Source: a virus
IMG/VR virus record: IMGVR_UViG_3300044739_000022
Coordinates: 1 to 45,274 of that record
Direction: 5' to 3' (one strand)
Length of the DNA stretch: 45,274 nucleotides
Shown here one piece after another: positions 32,112 through 39,526 of the stretch. The notes under the pieces were generated by a model. The model was not told where the DNA came from and searched no databases. It worked only from the letters and a program-made list of their open reading frames with translations. Numbering within the stretch: the stretch's first letter is position 1; every line of letters begins with the position of its first letter. The position numbers and the translations under genes are program-made.

Positions 32112-32392
32112 GTGACCTCACCACCGAAAAGGTCGTAGTCGAAGCCCGCAACGAGGCGCTCGACAAGGCCCAGCAGATGAACAACGCGGGCGTGTCCAGC
32201 CGCGCCCAGGAGTACGCCGCGCTGAAGTTCGAGGTGGCCTCCGCGAACTGCTTCACGGCGGTCAACCCCGAGAGCGACCGGATCGACCTGGTGGACATGG
32301 TGCTGGACGCGGTGGAGGCGCGGATGCCCCTGGAGTTCATGCCGCACCGCGACGGGAACGGCCAGCAGACGGTTTACTGGCACCAGGTCTGA
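32108..32392 (+). CDS. Small unknown helical protein
   Basis: The 94-residue product (ATG 32108, GAGGAAG upstream) is mixed helical (NEALDKAQQMNNAGVSSRAQ, IDLVDMVLDAVEARM). It ends the accessory operon, followed by a strong terminator. Family not recognised. Confidence 0.55.
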   Translation: MSDLTTEKVVVEARNEALDKAQQMNNAGVSSRAQEYAALKFEVASANCFTAVNPESDRIDLVDMVLDAVEARMPLEFMPHRDGNGQQTVYWHQV

Positions 32393-32403
32393 TCAACACC
32401 GCG

Positions 32404-32450
32404 AAAAGGCCCCCGGCGAGCGAGATTTTCGCTCCGGCCGGGGGCCTTTT
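32404..32450. terminator. Bidirectional intrinsic terminator
   Basis: Stem AAAAGGCCCCCGGC (32404-32417) pairs with GCCGGGGGCCTTTT (32437-32450), with an inner GAGCGA/TCGCTC stem. A-tract and T-tract on both sides make it work in both directions. It separates the + accessory operon from the convergent minus-strand transfer operon. Confidence 0.9.
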
Positions 32451-32466
32451 CAGTGCCCTGGAGGGC

Positions 32467-32494
32467 TTGTGTCCCCCCAGGTGGGGGGTATGTC
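32467..32494 (+). promoter_or_regulatory. Palindrome promoter P7 without an evident gene
   Basis: -35 TTGTGT (32467-32472), CCCCCC AGGT GGGGGG (32473-32488, one base shorter than the rest), -10 TATGTC (32489-32494). The + strand downstream has only the end of the convergent tra gene, so it may control a short RNA or the site may serve another role. Confidence 0.65.
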
Positions 32495-32495
32495 C

Positions 32496-32564
32496 GTCTC
32501 AAGTCTCGCCGGTCTCACGTCTGCGCACGTTACGTGCGACGCGCAGCGGACGAGATCATGAGAC
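32496..32564. repeat. GTCTC direct repeats and nested palindrome beyond the tra gene
   Basis: GTCTC occurs at 32496, 32503 and 32512. GTCTCA (32512-32517) pairs with TGAGAC (32559-32564), CTGCGC (32521-32526) with GCGCAG (32541-32546), and CGCACGT with ACGTGCG around 32531. The block lies 21 bases beyond the 3' end of the tra-like gene. It has no coding potential I trust. Site-like: possible transfer locus, operator or origin. Confidence 0.45.
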
Positions 32565-32584
32565 GCGCGTACCCGTAACGCTCG

Positions 32585-34516
32585 CTACGCGTCCACGCGC
32601 TCGCCCGTGCTCACAGGCACGCGCGTGTCGCCCACGCGTGCGAAGCGCCCGCGCCCAAGCTTGCGGATCCGCTCTTCACCCAGGCTGGCCAGGCGCTTGT
32701 ACGTCTGCGCCCTGCTCAGGCCGGTGATCTCGGACAGCTCGGAGCGGGTGAGGATGCCGGTCGCACTGTCGTCCAGCGCCCGCAGGATGGCGTCCCGCTC
32801 GCGCGCCGGGACGACCTCGCCCGGGACGACGACCACGACACCGTTCGTGCCCATGAGCGCGTCCCAAGCCTCCTTCTCCGCCATCTTGAGCAGGCGGCCG
32901 GCCGCGACGGCGGCCAGGCGACGCTCCGGCTTCGGGACCCACCAGCCCTTGGACATGCGGGGCGTCTGGTGCTCGGGGTCGCGGAGCCGGAATTCGCCCT
33001 TGCCCAGGCCAACCGAGGTCCAGCCCACCCGGACTTCGTTGCCCCACAGGTTCTTGTTCTGCTGGTCGGACAGCAGCAGGCCCACCGTGGTGACCAGCTG
33101 GCCCTTGAACTCCGTCTTGCCCATGTCCTCTTTCGTCGGGTTCTGGGCGCCGATGATGATCCGGACGCCGCACTTACGGGCCTTCTTGGCGATCCGGCCC
33201 AGCAGGTTGTTCAGGTACTTTTCCCAGGTCAGCTGCGGTTCCTTCTCGCCCATGCCCCGCGCGGCGGCGATCAAATCGGGGAACTCGTCGATGATCAGGA
33301 ACAGCCAGGGCCGGCCGGGGCCAGGCTCGAACTCGTCAGCGTCGTCGTCGTCCATCGCGTCGGAACCCAGCTCGCGCTCCCTGGTCTCCACGAAACGCAT
33401 GACGGCTTCGAGGTGGAGAATCGCCTGGTCGAAGTCCTTCGCGATCGGCAGGGCGAACGCCTCACGCCAAGCGTTGAACGACGCGCCACCGGCCATGTCG
33501 ATCGCCACCATGATCGCATCGGTGGCGCCGGCCAGCCAGCGGATGATGTTGTGGAGGAAGCCCGACTTCCCGCCGCCGGACTGGCCGTAGACGCCCGCGT
33601 GGCTGATGTCCCACTCGATCTCGCGCCCGTCGGTGTAGATCCCGAGCGGGATCTTCTTGCCCATCGACCGCAGGGAGTACGTCCCGACCTCGGGCGCCGG
33701 GTGCTTGAGCATGCCTTCGAACGGGTTCTTCGGCATGAAGTCCAGCCAGGCTTCGTTGGACTTGTTCGGGTCTCGGTGCGGGAAGATCGAATCCGGCCGG
33801 GCCCTGTAGAAGCTGTGCAGGGCGTCCATAGACCGCTGGAGCACGGCGAAGGTGGCCGCCTCGGGGAGACGGACGTGGAGTTCCGCGACGTGGCCGCGAG
33901 ACCGCGAGGCCAGGACTTTGGTACCGGCGATCGCCTTCAGGTTGTCGGGGCAGCGGTCCCGGTCCGTGATCCGGTTCCACTTCCGGGCCACCTTCTCGGA
34001 CCGGCCGGCGGACCGGATGCGCCGGTGGTACCACCACATGCCGCCGAAGCCCAGTACCGCCGCCTCCCACAGGTACCCGGTGAAGTCGGACCCACCGAGC
34101 CCGGACCGGACCGTGACGTACACGCCGATGGCGGTACCGAGGGCCGCGAGGTAGATCCGCTCCGGCGGCCGGTCCAGCACGCCGTCCTTACCCCGGTCCA
34201 GGCCCGCCGGTACCACCCGGGTGACCAGGCGGGACCACCGCTCGTTCAGGACCGGTCCGAAGTAGGCCAGGGTCCCGGTACCGGCGGGGACCAGCAGGCC
34301 CAGCAGGGACCACCAACCGGGGTCGAACGCGGACCAGATCGCAGACAGCATCCAGACCAGCCCGCCGAAGACGACGGGCGTGAGGGCCCGCCGCCAGCGG
34401 AAGGCCAGGCGCTTGATGCCGCGAGCGCTCTTCCCGGTCGTCCAGATAAACAGCCTGGCCAGGAGGGTGCCCCACATGATGTCCCAGGCACCCCCTTGCT
34501 GCTTGTTCCTACTCAT
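32585..34516 (-). CDS. FtsK/SpoIIIE-type DNA translocase (Tra-like)
   Basis: The 643-residue protein starts at the ATG at 34516 with GGAGG upstream. Residues 40-70 and 110-160 hold hydrophobic membrane helices. Then a motor domain follows: Walker A GQSGGGKSG (about 311-319) and Walker B L-F-L-I-I-D-E-F (about 402-409), then I-I-I-G-A-Q-N-P. The C-terminus (580-640) is a winged helix-like domain, as in Streptomyces TraB/FtsK proteins, where it reads DNA sites. It is the third gene of a minus-strand operon with SpdB-like proteins. It probably pumps double-stranded DNA across the hyphal membrane. Virion packaging is less likely. Confidence 0.85.
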   Translation of the reverse strand: MSRNKQQGGAWDIMWGTLLARLFIWTTGKSARGIKRLAFRWRRALTPVVFGGLVWMLSAIWSAFDPGWWSLLGLLVPAGTGTLAYFGPVLNERWSRLVTRVVPAGLDRGKDGVLDRPPERIYLAALGTAIGVYVTVRSGLGGSDFTGYLWEAAVLGFGGMWWYHRRIRSAGRSEKVARKWNRITDRDRCPDNLKAIAGTKVLASRSRGHVAELHVRLPEAATFAVLQRSMDALHSFYRARPDSIFPHRDPNKSNEAWLDFMPKNPFEGMLKHPAPEVGTYSLRSMGKKIPLGIYTDGREIEWDISHAGVYGQSGGGKSGFLHNIIRWLAGATDAIMVAIDMAGGASFNAWREAFALPIAKDFDQAILHLEAVMRFVETRERELGSDAMDDDDADEFEPGPGRPWLFLIIDEFPDLIAAARGMGEKEPQLTWEKYLNNLLGRIAKKARKCGVRIIIGAQNPTKEDMGKTEFKGQLVTTVGLLLSDQQNKNLWGNEVRVGWTSVGLGKGEFRLRDPEHQTPRMSKGWWVPKPERRLAAVAAGRLLKMAEKEAWDALMGTNGVVVVVPGEVVPARERDAILRALDDSATGILTRSELSEITGLSRAQTYKRLASLGEERIRKLGRGRFARVGDTRVPVSTGERVDA

Positions 34517-35537
34517 CGGTAGCAACCTCCACGGTGCCGATCTCCTTGGCGAGAGTGAGGAGACGGAGCGCGCGCCCCGACCCCACGGCGTGCTCCGCCA
34601 TCACCTCGCGCTTCGAGGGCCAGCCGCCGTCCAGCGCCTGGTTCCGGATCCACTTCACGATCACGTCATCGCCCGCCCCCGGCTGGACGACCTTGCGCCG
34701 CGTCGCGGTGGGCTTCGCCTCGCGCGGCTTCTCGCGCTCACCGGCCGCCACGGCTCGAAGCTTCTCGGAGAAGTCAGCCCGGTTGTCCGCATGGGTGCCC
34801 TCGCCCAGGTGTGCAGGGTTACAGCAAGCCCGGTTGTCGCACCTCATGTGCCGGACCAGGAGGTCCGACCGGACCGTCTGGTTGTTCGCGATGGACCAGG
34901 CGACGCGATGGGCCCGGTACTGCTTGCCGCCGATGTAGAAGATCCCGTACCCGTCCCTGGTCCGGGACCCCTGGTACGGCCAGCACTCGTCAGCGGTACC
35001 AACGTCCACCCGGTTCCAGAACTGGTCCCGGTTCCGCTCGAACTCCACGAAAGGGTCCGTCGGTCCAATCGGCCGGACCAGGCGGTCCGGGACCGTGTAC
35101 GTCAGGACCGCATCCTGGACCACGCGGACCGCCGCGTCCGGACCGGACCGGACCGACGCGGTACCGGACGCGTGTCGGTGCAGTACCGCGAGCAGCGCGG
35201 CGAGCATCCCCGGCGGTACCGCACCCAGTACCGCAGGGAGCAAGTCCTTCGAGGAGATCCAGTGGTCCACCACGTTGCCGATCAGGGACCCGATGATGGC
35301 CGCCAGCGCGAGCGCGCGCGCCTGCTTCCAGGCGGGAGACCGGGTGACCCAGAGGTCCATACCGAAGGCGGCCACGGCGTCCAGGGTCAGCGGGAAGATC
35401 CAGGCCAGCTTGCCGAAGTGCGCGTACTCCGCGAGATGCCGGATCGAGTCGAACGAGATCACGGCGGTGGCCGTGATCGTGATGGCAGCGAAGATCCGCA
35501 GACGCGGACCGGGATCGAGCACGCTGGGCAGGCGCAT
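34509..35537 (-). CDS. DUF2637 (SpdB2-like) membrane protein with embedded HNH endonuclease
   Basis: The 342-residue protein has four hydrophobic helices in residues 14-120, in the style of DUF2637/SpdB2 spread proteins (SIRHLAEYAHFGKLAWIFPLTLDAVAAFGMDL). Residues 171-255 are an HNH nuclease of the HNH_3 type: C185-W-P, a Y-R-A-H-R-V-A-W strand, H230-x-x-C-x4-C-C-N-P-x-H-L, then G-T-H-A-D-N. Residues 288-333 resume a DUF2637-like C-terminal helix-turn-helix (WPSKREVMAEHAVGSGRA). No intein splice motifs are seen. The nuclease appears to be inserted in the linker. The stop overlaps the start of the Tra-like gene. Confidence 0.75.
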   Translation of the reverse strand: MRLPSVLDPGPRLRIFAAITITATAVISFDSIRHLAEYAHFGKLAWIFPLTLDAVAAFGMDLWVTRSPAWKQARALALAAIIGSLIGNVVDHWISSKDLLPAVLGAVPPGMLAALLAVLHRHASGTASVRSGPDAAVRVVQDAVLTYTVPDRLVRPIGPTDPFVEFERNRDQFWNRVDVGTADECWPYQGSRTRDGYGIFYIGGKQYRAHRVAWSIANNQTVRSDLLVRHMRCDNRACCNPAHLGEGTHADNRADFSEKLRAVAAGEREKPREAKPTATRRKVVQPGAGDDVIVKWIRNQALDGGWPSKREVMAEHAVGSGRALRLLTLAKEIGTVEVATDE

Positions 35538-35555
35538 GGTGGTGGTCCTCCTGAG

Positions 35556-35759
35556 CTAGTTCCGCGAGGTCCAGTGGACCCCGTGGTGGCGGCGGACCGG
35601 TCCGGCCTGCCAGCCGTGGTGCTTGGCGCTCCGGGCCGACAGCACGGACCAGAGCAGGACTCCCGCGAGCGGTCCGACCATCAGCCACCAGGTGCCGGTG
35701 TAGACACCAGCGGCGAAGGCGGCCAGGAGAGCCAGTCCGGTACCAGTGATCAGCCTCAT
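35556..35759 (-). CDS. Small membrane protein (SpdB1-like candidate)
   Basis: The 67-residue product starts at the ATG at 35759. It has two hydrophobic helices (residues 5-20 and 24-40) followed by a basic His/Arg-rich tail. It heads the minus-strand operon with the SpdB2-like and Tra-like genes. Small two-helix Spd proteins are usual in Streptomyces plasmid spread loci. Size and position only. Confidence 0.55.
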   Translation of the reverse strand: MRLITGTGLALLAAFAAGVYTGTWWLMVGPLAGVLLWSVLSARSAKHHGWQAGPVRRHHGVHWTSRN

Positions 35760-35800
35760 GTGTCCAGGGTAGTACCGGACCCCCATTTTGGGGGAGAGAC
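35757..35800 (-). promoter_or_regulatory. Palindrome site P8, minus strand, transfer operon
   Basis: CCCCC-N5-GGGGG at 35780-35794 (centre ATTTT on the + strand, AAAAT on the minus strand). It is upstream of the minus-strand operon. GAGAC elements (35796, 35809) flank it and would read GTCTC on the minus strand. The -10 is not obvious (TACTAC-like at best). Confidence 0.6.
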
Positions 35801-35850
35801 TTCGCGCTGAGACCTTGCTGAGAATCCGGGACCGGGCCGGACCGGTCCGC

Positions 35851-35886
35851 TTGACACCCCCCATTTTGGGGGGTTAGATTGGAGAA
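35851..35886 (+). promoter_or_regulatory. Palindrome promoter P9 (best match)
   Basis: Consensus -35 TTGACA (35851-35856), perfect CCCCCC ATTTT GGGGGG filling the 17-bp spacer (35857-35873), -10 TTAGAT (35874-35879). It points at the gene starting at 35926. P8 on the opposite strand is 62 bases away, so the two form a divergent control region. Confidence 0.85.
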
Positions 35887-35925
35887 GTCAAGCAGTACCG
35901 GACCACCAACCCGGAGGAGTACCAC

Positions 35926-36435
35926 GTGGCTGAATCGGACCGCAGGCCCGGCGAGAGCGATCGGGACCGTGACCGGCGGCTGGCGGAGATGGCCGCCCGC
36001 AAGAAGCGGGAGCGACGAGACCAGGGCATCCAGGACAGCCTGGACGCCCAGGCGGAGGCGGCGGAGATCCGCGAGGCGCTCGGGGATGAGGTCTGGCTGG
36101 CGGACATCACGAAGGATCTGTTCGGCATGACGCCGGACGAAGTGGACGCGGCCATGCTGGCGGGCACGAAGTCGTCGAACTGGGACGCCAAGGACCAGGC
36201 CGCGATGGACGCCTACGACCGGGCCAAGAAGCCCCGCGTGTTCGAGGGCAAGAAGGGCCGGAACAGGCGGGTGGCGAAGCACCTCCGGCAGAACAAAGGC
36301 AAGATCGAGAAGGCCGCCAAGAAGGGCAAGAGCGGGTGCGCCTGGGCGTTCGCACTGCTGGCCGTCGCCGGGGGCGGCGCGCTCTACGGGATCTTCGAGG
36401 CGGGCTCCGCCGTCGTCTCGGCTCTCGGGCACTGA
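35926..36435 (+). CDS. Basic coiled-coil protein with C-terminal membrane segment
   Basis: The 169-residue product starts at GTG 35926 with GGAGGAG upstream. It is highly charged (long run of Arg/Asp/Lys in the first 50 residues), with a lysine-rich stretch (KKGRNRRVAKHLRQNKGKIEKAAKKGKSG) before one hydrophobic helix (CAWAFALLAVAGGGALYGIF, about 139-158). The layout suggests a tail-anchored nucleic-acid-binding or DNA-anchoring protein. Family unknown. Confidence 0.6.
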   Translation: MAESDRRPGESDRDRDRRLAEMAARKKRERRDQGIQDSLDAQAEAAEIREALGDEVWLADITKDLFGMTPDEVDAAMLAGTKSSNWDAKDQAAMDAYDRAKKPRVFEGKKGRNRRVAKHLRQNKGKIEKAAKKGKSGCAWAFALLAVAGGGALYGIFEAGSAVVSALGH

Positions 36436-36440
36436 TCATC

Positions 36441-36472
36441 GGCGGGTCGTCCACCTCCCTGGGCGGCCCGCC
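36441..36472 (+). terminator. Hairpin between the charged protein and methyltransferase genes
   Basis: 12-bp stem (36441-36452 with 36461-36472, two G-U pairs), loop about 8 nt, followed by GCTTC. T tract weak; may be a partial terminator. Confidence 0.5.
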
Positions 36473-36508
36473 GCTTCACGTCTCATCCATCACCAGTAGG
36501 AGTGCACG

Positions 36509-37501
36509 ATGGCCCAGAGGATCTTGGACGCCACCGACCTGTTCAGCGGCGGCGGCGGCGCCTCCGAGGGGCTAAAGCAGGCGGGCTGGTGGCTCGCGTG
36601 CGCCGCGAACCACGACCCCGTCTCGGTGGCCACGCACAAGCTGAACCACCCGGACACGGATCACCGACTGAAGGACTTGAAGGAGGTCGACTGGCGGACG
36701 TTCCCGTCCACTACTGCGCTATGGGTCTCGCCGTCGTGCGTCTGGCACGCGCGCTCCGGCGGCCGGAAGCAGCTCCCGGAAGAGGTCGAGCTGCTCCGCG
36801 CCGACGAAGGCTCGATCGACCGGGCGACCGCCTTCGCCGTGATCGAAGCGGCGGAGGTCCACCGGTATCCGGTGATCTTCATCGAGAACGTCCCCGAGTT
36901 CATGGCCTGGGTGCTCTACCCGCTGTGGCTGGAGATGCTTCGGACGCTCGGGTACCACGTGGAGGTGCTAATGCTGGACGCGGCGGACTTCGGCCACGCC
37001 CAGATCCGGAAGCGCATGTTCATGGTCGCGACGTTCGACGGCCTACGGCTCGACCTCTCCATGGAGAACCTCACGAAGGGCATCCAGCCCGTGTACGCGG
37101 CGGACATCCTGGACTCGGACCCGGGCAAGCCGTTGACGCGCGAGCTGTACATCAGCCCCCAGATCGCGGAGATCCGGGAGGAGTACGTGCCGCACCTGGT
37201 CGTCTACCGCCGCCACGCGCACGCCCTGCGGGCCAGCTCGAACCGGCTGGCGACCATCACGGCCGGGGGGAACCACCACGCGGTGGCGCAGATCCGCGAC
37301 GGCGTGCGGTACCAGCGGATCATCACCGATCGGGAGTGCGCGCTGGCCCAGGGGTTCCCCGAGCACTATCAGTTCGTCGGCTCGCCGAAGGCCCGCAAGG
37401 GCGCGGCCACGGACAAGGTGGTGAAGAAGCAGATCGGCAACGCGGTGGCCGTGGGGATCGCCCGCCGGCTGGGCGCGATCGCGGCGGAGGCCTTGGCCTG
37501 A
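36509..37501 (+). CDS. Orphan DNA cytosine-5 methyltransferase
   Basis: The 330-residue protein carries the C5 motifs in order: motif I DLFSGGGGASEG (10-21), motif IV V-S-P-S-C77 (catalytic Cys; here P-S-C rather than P-P-C), motif VI E-N-V (126-128), motif VIII Q-I-R-K-R (165-169) and motif X Q-I-G-N-A-V near 313-318. No restriction partner lies beside it. A lone methyltransferase in a phage usually protects its DNA from host restriction or marks it. It has AGTAGGAG before ATG 36509. Confidence 0.9.
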   Translation: MAQRILDATDLFSGGGGASEGLKQAGWWLACAANHDPVSVATHKLNHPDTDHRLKDLKEVDWRTFPSTTALWVSPSCVWHARSGGRKQLPEEVELLRADEGSIDRATAFAVIEAAEVHRYPVIFIENVPEFMAWVLYPLWLEMLRTLGYHVEVLMLDAADFGHAQIRKRMFMVATFDGLRLDLSMENLTKGIQPVYAADILDSDPGKPLTRELYISPQIAEIREEYVPHLVVYRRHAHALRASSNRLATITAGGNHHAVAQIRDGVRYQRIITDRECALAQGFPEHYQFVGSPKARKGAATDKVVKKQIGNAVAVGIARRLGAIAAEALA

Positions 37502-37540
37502 CCCATCCGGGTGAGTTTCCACCGGTGACAGGTAGAACCA

Positions 37541-37576
37541 TTGACACCCCCCAAAATGGGGGGCATGATGGTCCTA
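37541..37576 (+). promoter_or_regulatory. Palindrome promoter P10
   Basis: -35 TTGACA (37541-37546), CCCCCCAAAATGGGGGG (37547-37563), -10 CATGAT (37564-37569). Reads toward the DUF932 gene, which has its own GGAGGA site, so the message has a leader of about 29 bases. Confidence 0.85.
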
Positions 37577-37604
37577 TCACCAACCGAGCACCACGGAGGA
37601 CACC

Positions 37605-38642
37605 ATGCACGAGTTCGAGTCCGGCTTCGCGGTCCGAGTCCCCAGCTGGCACGGCCTGGAGACCCTGGTGGCCGAAGAGGACCGCCCGATGAACTGGGAG
37701 GACGCGCGCAAGGTCGCCGGGCTCACCTGGGACTGGCGGGAGGAGCCGCTGTACCAGCGCATGGTCCGCGTGGTTGAGGGCCAGGAGACCGTGACCTACC
37801 GCGAGGTGCCGAACCAGCGCATCATCTCCCGCACCGACACCGGCGCCGTCGTTCACACCCAGCGCGAGACCCGCACCCTGATCACGATCAAGGACATGGG
37901 CGAGATCGCCCACGCCATCACCGAGCAGACTCACCTCCCGATCGAGACCATGGGCTCCGTCCGCGAGGGCCGCTCGATCTACGGCCTGGCGGTCCTGGGC
38001 GAGGACCGGCACATCGGTGACGATCCCTCCGCCACCCGGCCGTACCTCGGGGTCGTCTGCCACGCCGACGGGAAGGGCGGGGCGCGGGCGTACCCCACCT
38101 CCATCCGGATCGTCTGCTGGAACACCCTCTCCGCTGCCGACGCTCGCGCCGACCAGGAGAACACCGTGGCCACCTTCGCTCACCGGGGCGACTGGCGGGA
38201 CCGCATCGAAGAGGCCCGGAAGGCGATCTTCGGCGCCCGCCGTGCTTTCGACAAGTGGACCCGGATCGGCGAGGAACTCCAGAAGGTCTTGATCTCGGAG
38301 GCCCAGGCGGAGGAGTTCGTGCGCTCCTTCATCCCCGAGCCCAAGAACACCGAGTTCGTGACGGAGCGCGTCATGCGCAACATCAACGGCGAGCGGGACA
38401 AGCTTCGGGGCGCGCTGAAGAGCCGCACCAGCGAGGGGATCGAAGGCTCCGCCTACTGGCTGGTCCAGGGTGCGGCGGAGTACCTGGACCACCTGCGCAA
38501 GTTCAAGAACCGTGAGACCTACGTGGCCCGCACGCTGGTGGACGTGAACGTGGGCAAGGGCCTGGCCACGAAGCACGCGCTGGAGATCGCGGGTGCGGAC
38601 GACCTCTTCGGCCGGATCAGCGCCGACCTGGTCAGCGCCTGA
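37605..38642 (+). CDS. DUF932 (TIGR03299-type) phage/plasmid protein
   Basis: The 345-residue product has the familiar start H-E-F-E-S-G-F-A-V-R-V-P-S-W-H-G, the S-I-Y-G-L-A-V-L-G-E segment and a helical C-terminal half with Y-L-D-H-L-R-K-F-K. DUF932/TIGR03299 proteins are common in actinophages and plasmids; the biochemical role is not settled. It forms a one-gene unit between palindrome promoter P10 and a terminator. Such high, independent control suggests an early, dosage-sensitive protein. Confidence 0.8.
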   Translation: MHEFESGFAVRVPSWHGLETLVAEEDRPMNWEDARKVAGLTWDWREEPLYQRMVRVVEGQETVTYREVPNQRIISRTDTGAVVHTQRETRTLITIKDMGEIAHAITEQTHLPIETMGSVREGRSIYGLAVLGEDRHIGDDPSATRPYLGVVCHADGKGGARAYPTSIRIVCWNTLSAADARADQENTVATFAHRGDWRDRIEEARKAIFGARRAFDKWTRIGEELQKVLISEAQAEEFVRSFIPEPKNTEFVTERVMRNINGERDKLRGALKSRTSEGIEGSAYWLVQGAAEYLDHLRKFKNRETYVARTLVDVNVGKGLATKHALEIAGADDLFGRISADLVSA

Positions 38643-38644
38643 CC

Positions 38645-38690
38645 GGAAGGCCCGAGTCCTCTCCCGTGGGGCTCGGGCCTTCCCCCTTTC
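38645..38690 (+). terminator. Intrinsic terminator after the DUF932 gene
   Basis: Perfect 12-bp stem GGAAGGCCCGAG (38645-38656) with CTCGGGCCTTCC (38672-38683), followed by CCCTTTC. Three bases after the stop. Confidence 0.88.
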
Positions 38691-38722
38691 TCTCCCCCCA
38701 TATTGGGGGTAAGATCCAGGGT
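38687..38722 (+). promoter_or_regulatory. Palindrome promoter P11
   Basis: CCCCCC ATATT GGGGG (38694-38709), -10 TAAGAT (38710-38715); -35 region TTTCTC/TTCTCT is poor. Faces ATG 38750, which has GAGGAGG upstream. Confidence 0.72.
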
Positions 38723-38749
38723 GCCACCTACCACCGAGGAGGCTCGCCG

Positions 38750-39175
38750 ATGGGCAAGCCCAAGCACCGCAAGTCGAAGCGCCGGGGAACCTTCTGGCGG
38801 ACGATCTTCCGCTACTACGCGTGGGCGGCCCGCGCCCGAGTGCGCCGCACCTTCCTCCGCGCGACCGGCCCGAAAGAGGTCGCCCGCGCGAGCCGGGACT
38901 ACGACAAGGACGGGACGTACATCCGCCCGGTGATCCAGCCCTACCAGTGGCGGCACTACGTCGCGCCGGAAGACCTGGAGCGCTACGAAGCCAGCATCGG
39001 CGGCTGGGTCTTCGCCTTCGAGCTGTGGCCCGGAGACGGCCACGAGATCCGGAAGGCCGCCTACGACGCGGCGGAGGAGAACTTCGGCCCGTACGTCGAC
39101 TCCCAGCCGCTCGACTACATCAAGGCCGACAACGACCGCGCGGCCGCCGCCCTGCCCGAGATGATCACGAAATGA
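38750..39175 (+). CDS. Basic protein, first gene of the long accessory operon
   Basis: The 141-residue product starts at ATG 38750 with GAGGAGG before it. The first 45 residues are very basic (GKPKHRKSKRRGTFWRTIFRYYAWAARARVRRTF). The rest is acidic-helical with aromatics (YQWRHYVAPEDLERYEASIGGWVF). It may bind nucleic acid. No family recognised. It begins a run of about 10 tightly packed small genes. Confidence 0.6.
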   Translation: MGKPKHRKSKRRGTFWRTIFRYYAWAARARVRRTFLRATGPKEVARASRDYDKDGTYIRPVIQPYQWRHYVAPEDLERYEASIGGWVFAFELWPGDGHEIRKAAYDAAEENFGPYVDSQPLDYIKADNDRAAAALPEMITK

Positions 39176-39181
39176 GGAGCT

Positions 39182-39526
39182 ATGCCTGAGCCCGAAGAGT
39201 GGTACGCGGCGAACAACGACGAGCAACACATGGTCTCGCTGGCCGACCGGATCGAGCTGATGGCCGTGGTCGTGGGCGTCGGCGACACCATGGTGCTGAG
39301 CGACCCGGACGACGAAACGCCCGAGCGCCCCGCCGGGGTGGAAGAGCTGCCGCTGGTGGTGCTCGACCTGATCGGCCACCTCCACGTGGCGGATCAGTGC
39401 CTGCCCGCACGCACGCCCTTTCTCGTCACCTCCGTGGCGCTGGATGAGCTGCTCGCCGGGCTGCTCGAAGCCCGCGACGAACTGGACGCCCGGTACCCGC
39501 ACCGCGAGCGCGGAGCCAAGAAGTGA
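39182..39526 (+). CDS. Small acidic protein
   Basis: The 114-residue product starts at ATG 39182 (AGGAGC upstream). Two hydrophobic strands (ELMAVVVGVGDTMVL, ELPLVVLDLIGHLHVAD) suggest a compact alpha/beta fold. It overlaps the WhiB-like gene by four bases. Function unknown. Confidence 0.6.
   Translation: MPEPEEWYAANNDEQHMVSLADRIELMAVVVGVGDTMVLSDPDDETPERPAGVEELPLVVLDLIGHLHVADQCLPARTPFLVTSVALDELLAGLLEARDELDARYPHRERGAKK

Noticed and set aside
32467-32727. 86-residue + strand open frame after P7
   Set aside because: It runs antisense into the 3' end of the tra-like gene, begins inside the -35 box and has Arg/Cys-rich shadow composition.
34509-35537. Intein in the SpdB2-like gene
   Set aside because: The inserted part lacks the N-terminal Cys/Ser block and the C-terminal His-Asn-Cys/Ser/Thr junction needed for splicing; only an HNH nuclease is present.
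36336-37692. Alternate-frame long frames over the methyltransferase gene
   Set aside because: The frame at 36509 carries all C5 methyltransferase motifs; the others are Arg/Pro-rich shadows.
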